The notes under the pieces are model-generated. The model did not search any database. It had not been told where the DNA came from and was given only the letters and a program-made list of their open reading frames with translations. Position numbers and translations under genes: made by a program. A stretch of DNA of 64,000 nt from Sacculina carcini (Eukaryota; Arthropoda; Thecostraca; Sacculinidae). Shown piece by piece: positions 45,751-57,453 of the stretch. The stretch covers positions 1 to 64,000 of the forward strand of contig CAJZIA020000003.1 of the NCBI GenBank assembly GCA_916048095.2, read 5' to 3'. Position 1 is the stretch's first letter. The number at the start of each line of letters is the position of its first letter.

Positions 45751-46022
45751 TTTAAACGGGTGAATAGACGGTGGATGGTAGAAGATGTCTATAACAATGA
45801 TTTGTTCAAACTGCGCATGCGCAGACGTCAGCGCGGTATCACGTACGCGGTGCGTGATTGTGCGCCATCCAAGGTTACCTTGAGATGGCGCCAGACTGGC
45901 GGGGAATGTGTTTGATGTACTGCGCATGCGCAGACGTCAGCGCGGTATCATGGTGTGTGCATTGCATCAGCCAAGGTGACCTTGAATGCAGTGCTGAGTC
46001 AGCACTGCTGACGTCATCTATA
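45751..46022. promoter_or_regulatory. GC module in S32
   Basis: Late form. NRF1-type palindromes at 45812-45823 and 45921-45932, CRE 46009-46016. Confidence 0.47.
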
Positions 46023-46637
46023 TTTTCTTTATTTTCTTTATTTTCTTTATTTTCTTTATTTTCTTTATTTTCTTTATTTTCTTTATTTTCTTTATTTTCT
46101 TTATTTTCTTTATTTTCTTTATTTTCTTTATTTTCTTTATTTTCTTTATTTTCTTTATTTTCTTTATTTTCTTTATTTTCTTTATTTTCTTTATTTTCTT
46201 TATTTTCTTTATTTTCTTTATTTTCTTTATTTTCTTTATTTTCTTTATTTTCTTTATTTTCTTTATTTTCTTTATTTTCTTTATTTTCTTTATTTTCTTT
46301 ATTTTCTTTATTTTCTTTATTTTCTTTATTTTCTTTATTTTCTTTTTCTTTATTTTCTATATTTTCTTTATTTTCTTTATTTTCTTTATTTTCTTTATTT
46401 TCTTTATTTTCTTTATTTTCTTTATTTTCTTTATTTTCTTTATTTTCTTTATTTTCTTTTTCTTTATTTTCTATATTTTCTTTATTTTCTTTATTTTCTT
46501 TATTTTCTTTATTTTCTTTATTTTCTTTATTTTCTTTATTTTCTTTATTTTCTTTATTTTCTTTATTTTCTTTATTTTCTTTATTTTCTTTATTTTCTTT
46601 ATTTTCTTTATTTTCTTTATTTTATTTATTTTATTTA
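46023..46637. repeat. T32: 9-mer tract with internal copy
   Basis: A TTTTTC unit followed by TATATTTTC occurs twice, near 46343 and 46459. The ~116-bp step shows a block duplication within the tract. Confidence 0.94.
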
Positions 46638-47259
46638 ATTCATCCAATTTATTTCGATTATTTGTGTGTAGAGTTTAGTATAGTATAGAGTTTAGTTTAT
46701 TATATTATGTTATGCTAATTAAATAAATTTAGAGAATTGTGAAACACTTGTGACGCACATGATACAATTGTGGCGCGCGTATTAAGTATATTAATGTTTT
46801 TTAAATTAGTTTGAGAATTAAATTAGTTCATAGAATTGTGAGACACTTGTGGCGCACATGATACAATTGTGGCGCACGTATTTCGTATATTAATGTTTAT
46901 TATATTAGGTTATGATAATTAGTTGTGTTAAAACAAGTTGATTAAAAAATATAATGAAATTAATTTGAAAAATATTTATCAAGTGTCTTTAAACGGGTGA
47001 ATAGACGGTGGATGGTAGAAGATGTCTATAACAATGATTTGTTCAAACTGCGCATGCGCAGACGTCAGCGCGGTATCACGTACGCGGTGCGTGATTGTGC
47101 ACCATCCAAGGTTACCTTGAGATGGCGCCAGACTGGCGGGGAATGTGTTTGATGTACTGCGCATGCGCAGACGTCAGCGCGGTATCATGGTGTGTGCATT
47201 GCATCAGCCAAGGTGACCTTGAATGCAGTGCTGAGTCAGCACTGCTGACGTCATCTATA
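46638..47259. repeat. S33 spacer, class C
   Basis: 622 bp, filler scar at 46680-46695. AAGTGTCTTTAAACGG (G to C change) just at the GC module start is private. Confidence 0.92.
46988..47259. promoter_or_regulatory. GC module in S33
   Basis: NRF1-type palindromes at 47049-47060 and 47158-47169, CRE 47246-47253. Confidence 0.47.
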
Positions 47260-48519
47260 TTTTCTTTATTTTCTTTATTTTCTTTATTTTCTTTATTTTC
47301 TTTATTTTCTTTATTTTCTTTATTTTCTTTATTTTCTTTATTTTCTTTATTTTCTTTATTTTCTTTATTTTCTTTATTTTCTTTATTTTCTTTATTTTCT
47401 TTATTTTCTTTATTTTCTTTATTTTCTTTATTTTCTTTATTTTCTTTATTTTCTTTATTTTCTTTATTTTCTTTATTTTCTTTATTTTCTTTATTTTCTT
47501 TATTTTCTTTATTTTCTTTATTTTCTTTATTTTCTTTATTTTCTTTATTTTCTTTATTTTCTTTATTTTCTTTATTTTCTTTATTTTCTTTATTTTCTTT
47601 ATTTTCTTTATTTTCTTTATTTTCTTTATCTTCTTTATCTTCTTTATTTTCTTTATTTTCTTTATTTTCTTTATTTTCTTTATTTTCTTTATTTTCTTTA
47701 TTTTCTTTATTTTCTTTATTTTCTTTATTTTCTTTATTTTCTTTATCTTCTTTATCTTCTTTATCTTCTTTATTTTCTTTATTTTCTTTATTTTCTTTAT
47801 TTTCTTTATTTTCTTTATTTTCTTTATTTTCTTTATTTTCTTTATTTTCTTTATTTTCTTTATTTTCTTTATTTTCTTTATTTTCTTTATTTTCTTTATT
47901 TTCTTTATTTTCTTTATTTTCTTTATTTTCTTTATTTTCTTTATTTTCTTTATTTTCTTTATTTTCTTTATTTTCTTTATTTTCTTTATTTTCTTTATTT
48001 TCTTTATTTTCTTTATTTTCTTTATTTTCTTTATTTTCTTTATTTTCTTTATTTTCTTTATTTTCTTTATTTTCTTTATTTTCTTTATTTTCTTTATTTT
48101 CTTTATTTTCTTTATTTTCTTTATTTTCTTTATTTTCTTTATTTTCTTTATTTTCTTTATTTTCTTTATTTTCTTTATTTTCTTTATTTTCTTTATTTTC
48201 TTTATTTTCTTTATTTTCTTTATTTTCTTTATTTTCTTTATTTTCTTTATTTTCTTTATTTTCTTTATTTTCTTTATTTTCTTTATTTTCTTTATTTTCT
48301 TTATTTTCTTTATTTTCTTTATTTTCTTTATTTTCTTTATTTTATTTATTTTATTTATTTTATTTATTTTATTTATTTTATTTATTTTATTTATTTTCTT
48401 CATTTTATTTATTTTATTTATTTTATTTATTTTATTTATTTTATTTATTTTATTTATTTTATTTATTTTATTTATTTTATTTATTTTATTTATTTTATTT
48501 ATTTTATTTATTTTATTTA
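47260..48519. repeat. T33: long 9-mer tract
   Basis: TTTATCTTC doublet near 47626-47642 and triplet near 47746-47768, then a pure run to about 48340, then TTTATTTTA to the end with one TTCATTTTA near 48397. T41 is closely alike. Confidence 0.94.
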
Positions 48520-48578
48520 ATTCATCCAATTTATTTCGATTATTTGTGTGTAGAGTTTAGTGTTGAGTGAAGAAAGTT

Positions 48579-48650
48579 ATTACCTGGCTGGGATTCGAAC
48601 CGAGGTCCTCGGGGTTCGAGCAGAGTCTTACGCGGTTCGGCCATTGTAGA
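48579..48650 (-). mobile_element. tRNA-like Pol III head, copy in S34
   Basis: B box 48591-48601, A box 48633-48643, minus strand. Confidence 0.57.
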
Positions 48651-49175
48651 TGTTCAAGAGAGATGGTTTATATGTGGTATATATAGTGCGCAAGCACGAG
48701 TGTACAATTAATATATAGAATTGTGAGATACTTGTGGCGCACATGATACAATTGTGGCGCACGTATTAGATATATTAATGTTTATTATATTTGGTTTTGC
48801 TAACTAAATTAATTTAGAGTTGTGAGACAAATGCACATGATACAATTGTGGCGCGCGTATTTGGTATATTAATGTTTATTATATTATGTTATGCTAATTA
48901 AATAAATTTAGAGAATTGTGAAACACTTGTGACGCACATGATACAATTGTGGCGCGCGTATTAGGTGTATTAGGTATGTTAATGTTTTTTAAATTAGTTT
49001 GAGAATTAAATTAATTCATAGAATTGTGAGACACTTGTGGCGCACATGATATAATTGTGGCGCACGTATTTCGTATATTAATGTTTATTATATTAGGTTA
49101 TGATAATTAGCTGTGTTAAAACAAGTTTATTTAAAAATATAATGAAATTAATTTGAAAAATATTTATCAAGTGTG

Positions 49176-49447
49176 TTTAAACGGGTGAATAGACGGTGGA
49201 TGGTAGAAGATGTCTATAACAATGATTTGTTCAAACTGCGCATGCGCAGACGTCAGCGCGGTATCACGTACGCGGTGCGTGATTGTGCGCCATCCAAGGT
49301 TACCTTGAGATGGCGCCAGACTGGCGGGGAATGTGTTTGATGTACTGCGCATGCGCAGACGTCAGCGCGGTATCATGGTGTGTGCATTGCATCAGCCAAG
49401 GTGACCTTGAATGCAGTGCTGAGTCAGCACTGCTGAGGTCATCTATA
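49176..49447. promoter_or_regulatory. GC module in S34, CRE altered
   Basis: NRF1-type palindromes at 49237-49248 and 49346-49357. The CRE position 49434-49441 reads TGAGGTCA, the only such change among the 23 modules that I see. Confidence 0.47.
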
Positions 49448-50082
49448 TTTTCTTTATTTTCTTTATTTTCTTTATTTTCTTTATTTTCTTTATTTTCTTT
49501 ATTTTCTTTATTTTCTTTTTTTTCTTTATTTTCTTTATTTTCTTTATTTTCTTTATTTTCTTTATTTTCTTTATTTTCTTTATTTTCTTTATTTTCTTTA
49601 TTTTCTTTATTTTCTTTATTTTCTTTATTTTCTTTATTTTCTTTATTTTCTTTATTTTCTTTATTTTCTTTATTTTCTTTATTTTTTTATTTTCTTTATT
49701 TTCTTTATTTTCTTTATTTTCTTTATTTTCTTTATTTTCTTTATTTTCTTTATTTTCTTTATTTTCTTTATTTTCTTTATTTTCTTTATTTTCTTTATTT
49801 TCTTTATTTTGTTTATTTTCTTTATTTTCTTTATTTTCTTTATTTTCTTTATTTTCTTTATTTTCTTTATTTTCTTTATTTTCTTTATTTTCTTTTTCTT
49901 TATTTTCTTTATTTTCTTTATTTTCTTTATTTTCTTTATTTTCTTTATTTTCTTTATTTTCTTTATTTTCTTTATTTTCTTTATTTTCTTTATTTTCTTT
50001 ATTTTCTTTATTTTCTTTATTTTCTTTATTTTCTTTATTTTCTTTATTTTCTTTATTTTCTTTATTTTATTTATTTTATTTA
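49448..50082. repeat. T34: 9-mer tract, class C-side type
   Basis: T-rich unit near 49516, T shift near 49684, a private TTTTGTTTA near 49809, TTTTTC unit near 49893. Confidence 0.94.
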
Positions 50083-50704
50083 ATTCATCCAATTTATTTC
50101 GATTATTTGTGTGTAGAGTTTAGTATAGTATAGAGTTTAGTTTATTATATTATGTTATGCTAATTAAATAAATTTAGAGAATTGTGAAACACTTGTGACG
50201 CACATGATACAATTGTGGCGCGCGTATTAAGTATATTAATGTTTTTTAAATTAGTTTGAGAATTAAATTAGTTCATAGAATTGTGAGACACTTGTGGCGC
50301 ACATGATACAATTGTGGCGCACGTATTTCGTATATTAATGTTTATTATATTAGGTTATGATAATTAGTTGTGTTAAAACAAGTTGATTAAAAAATATAAT
50401 GAAATTAATTTGAAAAATATTTATCAAGTGTGTTTAAAAGGGTGAATAGACGGTGGATGGTAGAAGATGTCTATAACAATGATTTGTTCAAACTGCGCAT
50501 GCGCAGACGTCAGCGCGGTATCACGTACGCGGTGCGTGATTGTGCACCATCCAAGGTTACCTTGAGATGGCGCCAGACTGGCGGGGAATGTGTTTGATGT
50601 ACTGCGCATGCGCAGACGTCAGCGCGGTATCATGGTGTGTGCATTGCATCAGCCAAGGTGACCTTGAATGCAGTGCTGAGTCAGCACTGCTGACGTCATC
50701 TATA
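50083..50704. repeat. S35 spacer, class C
   Basis: 622 bp, filler scar at 50125-50140. TTTAAAAGGG replaces TTTAAACGGG at the GC module start. Confidence 0.92.
50433..50704. promoter_or_regulatory. GC module in S35
   Basis: NRF1-type palindromes at 50494-50505 and 50603-50614, CRE 50691-50698. Confidence 0.47.
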
Positions 50705-51330
50705 TTTTCTTTATTTTCTTTATTTTCTTTATTTTCTTTATTTTCTTTATTTTCTTTATTTTCTTTATTTTCTTTATTTTCTTTATTTTCTTTATTTTCT
50801 TTATTTTCTTTATTTTCTTTATTTTCTTTATTTTCTTTATTTTCTTTATTTTCTTTATTTTCTTTATTTTCTTTATTTTCTTTATTTTCTTTATTTTCTT
50901 TATTTTCTTTATTTTCTTTATTTTCTTTATTTTCTTTATTTTCTTTATTTTCTTTATTTTCTTTATTTTCTTTATTTTCTTTATTTTCTTTATTTTCTTT
51001 ATTTTCTTTATTTTTTTTTCTTTATTTTCTTTATTTTATTTATTTTTTTTATTTTCTTTATTTTCTTTATTTTCTTTATTTTCTTTATTTTCTTTATTTT
51101 CTTTATTTTCTTTATTTTCTTTATTTTCTTTATTTTCTTTATTTTCTTTATTTTCTTTATTTTCTTTATTTTCTTTATTTTCTTTATTTTCTTTATTTTA
51201 TTCATTTTCTTCATTTTATTTATTTTCTTTATTTTCTTTATTTTCTTTATTTTCTTTATCTTCTTTATTTTCTTTATTTTCTTTATTTTCTTTATTTTCT
51301 ATATTTTCTTTATTTTATTTATTTTATTTT
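50705..51330. repeat. T35: 9-mer tract
   Basis: Pure to a 9-T run at 51011-51019, then T-rich and TTTATTTTA units near 51033-51050, TTCATTTT pair near 51203, TTTATCTTC near 51259, TATATTTTC near 51300. Confidence 0.94.
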
Positions 51331-51389
51331 ATTCATCCAATTTATTTCGATTATTTGTGTGTAGAGTTTAGTGTTGAGTGAAGAAAGTT

Positions 51390-51461
51390 ATTACCTGGCT
51401 GGGATTCGAACCGAGGTCCTCGGGGTTCGAGCAGAGTCTTACGCGGTTCGGCCATTGTAGA
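51390..51461 (-). mobile_element. tRNA-like Pol III head, copy in S36
   Basis: B box 51402-51412, A box 51444-51454, minus strand. Reading on through T35, the first minus-strand T runs come beyond the GC module of S35. Confidence 0.57.
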
Positions 51462-51977
51462 TGTTCAAGAGAGATGGTTTATATGTGGTATATATAGTGC
51501 GCAAGCACTATTGTACAATTAATATATAGAATTGTGAGATACTTGTGGCGCACATGATACAATTGTGGCGCACGTATTAGATATATTAATGTTTATTATA
51601 TTTGGTTATGCTAACTAAATTAATTTAGAGTTGTGAGACAAATGCACATGATACAATTGTGGCGCGCGTATTTGGTATATTAATGTTTATTATATTATGT
51701 TATGCTAATTAAATAAATTTAGAGAATTGTGAAACACTTGTGACGCACATGATACAATTGTGGCGCGCGTATTAGGTATGTTAATGTTTTTTAAATTAGT
51801 TTGAGAATTAAATTAATTCATAGAATTGTGAGACACTTGTGGCGCACATGATACAATTGTGGCGCACGTATTTCGTATATTAATGTTTATTATATTAGGT
51901 TATGATAATTAGTTGTGTTAAAACAAGTTGATTTAAAAATATAATGAAATTAATTTGAAAAATATTTATCAAGTGTG

Positions 51978-52249
51978 TTTAAACGGGTGAATAGACGGTG
52001 GATGGTAGAAGATGTCTATAACAATGATTTGTTCAAACTGCGCATGCGCAGACGTCAGCGCGGTATCACGTACGCGGTGCGTGATTGTGCGCCATCCAAG
52101 GTTACCTTGAGATGGCGCCAGACTGGCGGGGAATGTGTTTGATGTACTGCGCATGCGCAGACGTCAGCGCGGTATCATGGTGTGTGCATTGCATCAGCCA
52201 AGGTGACCTTGAATGCAGTGCTGAGTCAGCACTGCTGACGTCATCTATA
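51978..52249. promoter_or_regulatory. GC module in S36
   Basis: NRF1-type palindromes at 52039-52050 and 52148-52159, CRE 52236-52243. Confidence 0.47.
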
Positions 52250-53294
52250 TTTTCTTTATTTTCTTTATTTTCTTTATTTTCTTTATTTTCTTTATTTTCT
52301 TTATTTTCTTTATTTTCTTTATTTTCTTTATTTTCTTTATTTTCTTTATTTTCTTTATTTTCTTTATTTTCTTTATTTTCTTTATTTTCTTTATTTTCTT
52401 TATTTTCTTTATTTTCTTTATTTTCTTTATTTTCTTTATTTTCTTTATTTTCTTTATTTTCTTTATTTTCTTTATTTTCTTTATTTTCTTTATTTTCTTT
52501 ATTTTCTTTATTTTCTTTATTTTCTTTATTTTTTTTTCTTTATTTTCTTTATTTTATTTATTTTATTTATTTTCTTTATTTTCTTTATTTTCTTTATTTT
52601 CTTTATTTTCTTTATTTTCTTTATTTTCTTTATTTTCTTTATTTTCTTTATTTTCTTTATTTTCTTTATTTTCTTTATTTTCTTTATTTTCTTTATTTTC
52701 TTTATTTTCTTTATTTTCTTTATTTTATTCATTTTCTTCATTTTATTTATTTTCTTTATTTTCTTTATTTTCTTTATTTTCTTTATCTTCTTTATTTTCT
52801 TTATTTTCTTTATTTTCTTTATTTTCTTTATTTTCTTTATTTTCTTTATTTTCTTTATTTTCTTTATTTTCTTTATTTTCTTTATTTTCTTTATTTTCTT
52901 TATTTTCTTTATTTTCTTTATTTTCTTTATTTTCTTTATTTTCTTTATTTTCTTTATTTTCTTTATTTTCTTTATTTTTTTTTCTTTATTTTCTTTATTT
53001 TATTTATTTTATTTATTTTCTTTATTTTCTTTATTTTCTTTATTTTCTTTATTTTCTTTATTTTCTTTATTTTCTTTATTTTCTTTATTTTCTTTATTTT
53101 CTTTATTTTCTTTATTTTCTTTATTTTCTTTATTTTCTTTATTTTCTTTATTTTCTTTATTTTATTCATTTTCTTCATTTTATTTATTTTCTTTATTTTC
53201 TTTATTTTCTTTATTTTCTTTATCTTCTTTATTTTCTTTATTTTCTTTATTTTCTTTATTTTCTATATTTTCTTTATTTTATTTATTTTATTTT
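52250..53294. repeat. T36: 9-mer tract with a 446-bp internal duplication
   Basis: The series 9-T run, TTTATTTTA pair, TTCATTTT pair, TTTATCTTC occurs at 52529-52790 and again from 52975. The last 310 bp after the second T run match T35 in length. Confidence 0.94.
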
Positions 53295-53353
53295 ATTCAT
53301 CCAATTTATTTCGATTATTTGTGTGTAGAGTTTAGTGTTGAGTGAAGAAAGTT

Positions 53354-53425
53354 ATTACCTGGCTGGGATTCGAACCGAGGTCCTCGGGGTTCGAGCAGAG
53401 TCTTACGCGGTTCGGCCATTGTAGA
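53354..53425 (-). mobile_element. tRNA-like Pol III head, copy in S37
   Basis: B box 53366-53376, A box 53408-53418, minus strand. Confidence 0.57.
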
Positions 53426-53941
53426 TGTTCAAGAGAGATGGTTTATATGTGGTATATATAGTGCGCAAGCACTATTGTACAATTAATATATAGAATTGTG
53501 AGATACTTGTGGCGCACATGATACAATTGTGGCGCACGTATTAGATATATTAATGTTTATTATATTTGGTTATGCTAACTAAATTAATTTAGAGTTGTGA
53601 GACAAATGCACATGATACAATTGTGGCGCGCGTATTTGGTATATTAATGTTTATTATATTATGTTATGCTAATTAAATAAATTTAGAGAATTGTGAAACA
53701 CTTGTGACGCACATGATACAATTGTGGCGCGCGTATTAGGTATGTTAATGTTTTTTAAATTAGTTTGAGAATTAAATTAATTCATAGAATTGTGAGACAC
53801 TTGTGGCGCACATGATATAATTGTGGCGCACGTATTTCGTATATTAATGTTTATTATATTAGGTTATGATAATTAGTTGTGTTAAAACAAGTTGATTTAA
53901 AAATATAATGAAATTAATTTGAAAAATATTTATCAAGTGTG

Positions 53942-54213
53942 TTTAAACGGGTGAATAGACGGTGGATGGTAGAAGATGTCTATAACAATGATTTGTTCAA
54001 ACTGCGCATGCGCAGACGTCAGCGCGGTATCACGTACGCGGTGCGTGATTGTGCGCCATCCAAGGTTACCTTGAGATGGCGCCAGACTGGCGGGGAATGT
54101 GTTTGATGTACTGCGCATGCGCAGACGTCAGCGCGGTATCATGGTGTGTGCATTGCATCAGCCAAGGTGACCTTGAATGCAGTGCTGAGTCAGCACTGCT
54201 GACGTCATCTATA
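53942..54213. promoter_or_regulatory. GC module in S37
   Basis: NRF1-type palindromes at 54003-54014 and 54112-54123, CRE 54200-54207. Confidence 0.47.
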
Positions 54214-55169
54214 TTTTCTTTATTTTCTTTATTTTCTTTATTTTCTTTATTTTCTTTATTTTCTTTATTTTCTTTATTTTCTTTATTTTCTTTATTTTCT
54301 TTATTTTCTTTATTTTCTTTATTTTCTTTATTTTCTTTATTTTCTTTATTTTCTTTATTTTCTTTATTTTCTTTATTTTCTTTATTTTCTTTATTTTCTT
54401 TATTTTCTTTATTTTCTTTATTTTCTTTATTTTTTTATTTTCTTTATTTTCTTTATTTTCTTTATTTTCTTTATTTTCTTTATTTTCTATATTTTCTTTA
54501 TTTTCTTTATTTTCTTTATTTTCTTTATTTTCTTTATTTTCTTTATTTTCTTTATTTTCTTTATTTTCTTTATTTTCTTTATTTTCTTTATTTTCTTTAT
54601 TTTCTTTATTTTCTTTATTTTCTTTATTTTCTTTATTTTCTTTATTTTCTTTATTTTCTTTATTTTCTTTTTCTTTATTTTCTTTATTTTCTTTATTTTC
54701 TTTATTTTCTTTATTTTCTTTATTTTCTTTATTTTCTTTATTTTCTTTATTTTCTTTATTTTCTTTATTTTCTTTATTTTCTTTATTTTCTTTATTTTCT
54801 TTATTTTCTTTATTTTCTTTATTTTCTTTATTTTCTTTATTTTCTTTATTTTCTTTATTTTCTTTATTTTCTTTATTTTCTTTATTTTCTTTATTTTCTT
54901 TATTTTCTTTATTTTCTTTATTTTCTTTATTTTCTTTATTTTCTTTATTTTCTTTATTTTCTTTATTTTCTTTATTTTCTTTATTTTCTTTATTTTCTTT
55001 ATTTTCTTTATTTTCTTTATTTTCTTTTTCTTTATTTTCTTTATTTTCTTTATTTTCTTTATTTTCTTTATTTTCTTTATTTTCTTTATTTTCTTTATCT
55101 TCTTTATTTTCTTTATTTTCTTTATTTTCTTTATTTTCTTTATTTTCTTTATTTTATTTATTTTATTTT
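54214..55169. repeat. T37: 9-mer tract
   Basis: T shift near 54431, TATATTTTC near 54487, TTTTTC units near 54667 and 55024, TTTATCTTC near 55097. The left part is class C-side type, the right end is TAT-side type. Confidence 0.94.
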
Positions 55170-55228
55170 ATTCATCCAATTTATTTCGATTATTTGTGTG
55201 TAGAGTTTAGTGTTGAGTGAAGAAAGTT

Positions 55229-55300
55229 ATTACCTGGCTGGGATTCGAACCGAGGTCCTCGGGGTTCGAGCAGAGTCTTACGCGGTTCGGCCATTGTAGA
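55229..55300 (-). mobile_element. tRNA-like Pol III head, copy in S38
   Basis: B box 55241-55251, A box 55283-55293, minus strand. Confidence 0.57.
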
Positions 55301-55816
55301 TGTTCAAGAGAGATGGTTTATATGTGGTATATATAGTGCGCAAGCACTATTGTACAATTAATATATAGAATTGTGAGATACTTGTGGCGCACATGATACA
55401 ATTGTGGCGCACGTATTAGATATATTAATGTTTATTATATTTGGTTATGCTAACTAAATTAATTTAGAGTTGTGAGACAAATGCACATGATACAATTGTG
55501 GCGCGCGTATTTGGTATATTAATGTTTATTATATTATGTTATGCTAATTAAATAAATTTAGAGAATTGTGAGACACTTGTGACGCACATGATACAATTGT
55601 GGCGCGCGTATTAGGTATGTTAATGTTTTTTAAATTAGTTTGAGAATTAAATTAATTCATAGAATTGTGAGACACTTGTGGCGCACATGATACAATTGTG
55701 GCGCACGTATTTCGTATATTAATGTTTATTATATTAGGTTATGATAATTAGTTGTGTTAAAACAAGTTGATTTAAAAATATAATGAAATTAATTTGAAAA
55801 ATATTTATCAAGTGTG

Positions 55817-56088
55817 TTTAAACGGGTGAATAGACGGTGGATGGTAGAAGATGTCTATAACAATGATTTGTTCAAACTGCGCATGCGCAGACGTCAGCGC
55901 GGTATCACGTACGCGGTGCGTGATTGTGCGCCATCCAAGGTTACCTTGAGATGGCGCCAGACTGGCGGGGAATGTGTTTGATGTACTGCGCATGCGCAGA
56001 CGTCAGCGCGGTATCATGGTGTGTGCATTGCATCAGCCAAGGTGACCTTGAATGCAGTGCTGAGTCAGCACTGCTGACGTCATCTATA
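55817..56088. promoter_or_regulatory. GC module in S38
   Basis: NRF1-type palindromes at 55878-55889 and 55987-55998, CRE 56075-56082. Confidence 0.47.
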
Positions 56089-56831
56089 TTTTCTTTATTT
56101 TCTTTATTTTCTTTATTTTCTTTATTTTCTTTATTTTCTTTATTTTCTTTATTTTCTTTATTTTCTTTATTTTCTTTATTTTCTTTATTTTCTTTATTTT
56201 CTTTATTTTCTTTATTTTCTTTATTTTCTTTATTTTCTTTATTTTCTTTATTTTCTTTATTTTCTTTATTTTCTTTATTTTCTTTATTTTCTTTATTTTC
56301 TTTATTTTCTTTATTTTCTTTATTTTCTTTATTTTCTTTATTTTCTTTATTTTTTTATTTTCTTTATTTTCTTTATTTTCTTTATTTTCTTTATTTTCTT
56401 TATTTTCTTTATTTTCTTTATTTTCTTTATTTTCTTTATTTTCTTTATTTTCTTTATTTTCTTTATTTTCTTTATTTTCTTTATTTTCTTTATTTTCTTT
56501 ATTTTCTTTATTTTCTTTATTTTCTTTATTTTCTTTATTTTCTTTATTTTCTTTATTTTCTTTATTTTCTTTATTTTCTTTATTTTCTTTATTTTCTTTA
56601 TTTTCTTTATTTTCTTTATTTTCTTTATTTTCTTTTACTTTATTTTCTTTATTTTCTTTATTTTCTTTATTTTCTTTATTTTCTTTATTTTCTTTATTTT
56701 CTTTATTTTCTTTATTTTCTTTATTTTCTTTATTTTCTTTATTTTCTTTATTTTCTTTATTTTCTTTATTTTCTTTATTTTCTTTATTTTCTTTATTTTC
56801 TTTATTTTCTTTATTTTATTTATTTTATTTA
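56089..56831. repeat. T38: 9-mer tract, class C-side type
   Basis: T shift near 56350; the usual TTTTTC unit reads TTTTAC near 56633. Confidence 0.94.
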
Positions 56832-57453
56832 ATTCATCCAATTTATTTCGATTATTTGTGTGTAGAGTTTAGTATAGTATAGAGTTTAGTTTATTATATT
56901 ATGTTATGCTAATTAAATAAATTTAGAGAATTGTGAAACACTTGTGACGCACATGATACAATTGTGGCGCGCGTATTAAGTATATTAATGTTTTTTAAAT
57001 TAGTTTGAGAATTAAATTAGTTCATAGAATTGTGAGACACTTGTGGCGCACATGATACAATTGTGGCGCACGTATTTCGTATATTAATGTTTATTATATT
57101 AGGTTATGATAATTAGTTGTGTTAAAACAAGTTGATTAAAAAATATAATGAAATTAATTTGAAAAATATTTATCAAGTGTGTTTAAACGGGTGAATAGAC
57201 GGTGGATGGTAGAAGATGTCTATAACAATGATTTGTTCAAACTGCGCATGCGCAGACGTCAGCGCGGTATCACGTACGCGGTGCGTGATTGTGCACCATC
57301 CAAGGTTACCTTGAGATGGCGCCAGACTGGCGGGGAATGTGTTTGATGTACTGCGCATGCGCAGACGTCAGCGCGGTATCATGGTGTGTGCATTGCATCA
57401 GCCAAGGTGACCTTGAATGCAGTGCTGAGTCAGCACTGCTGACGTCATCTATA
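56832..57453. repeat. S39 spacer, class C
   Basis: 622 bp, filler scar at 56874-56889. Confidence 0.92.
57182..57453. promoter_or_regulatory. GC module in S39
   Basis: NRF1-type palindromes at 57243-57254 and 57352-57363, CRE 57440-57447. Confidence 0.47.

Larger units (their letters stand above)
45113..46022. repeat. S32 spacer, class A, recombinant type
   Basis: 910 bp. The left half is class B-like (TTTATTCATCC junction, TAT hairpin at 45276-45293); the right half is late class A. 9 bp are missing in sub-repeat 4 near 45620-45640, where CACTTGTGGCGCAC runs into TTGTGACGCAC, as if patched from sub-repeat 3. Confidence 0.91.
48520..49447. repeat. S34 spacer, class A
   Basis: 928 bp, GAG variant. 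GTATTAGGT is doubled (48958-48975), adding 9 bp. Shares AAGTTTATTTAAA with S42. Its CRE is changed to TGAGGTCA. Confidence 0.92.
51331..52249. repeat. S36 spacer, class A, recombinant type
   Basis: 919 bp. Class B-like left (TAT hairpin at 51494-51511) joined to late class A right. Confidence 0.92.
53295..54213. repeat. S37 spacer, class A, recombinant type
   Basis: 919 bp, TAT hairpin at 53458-53475. Sub-repeat 4 reads ATATAATTGTGG as in S1. Confidence 0.92.
55170..56088. repeat. S38 spacer, class A, recombinant type
   Basis: 919 bp, TAT hairpin at 55333-55350. Sub-repeat 3 reads TTGTGAGACAC as in S1 and S32, where most copies have TTGTGAAACAC. Confidence 0.92.
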
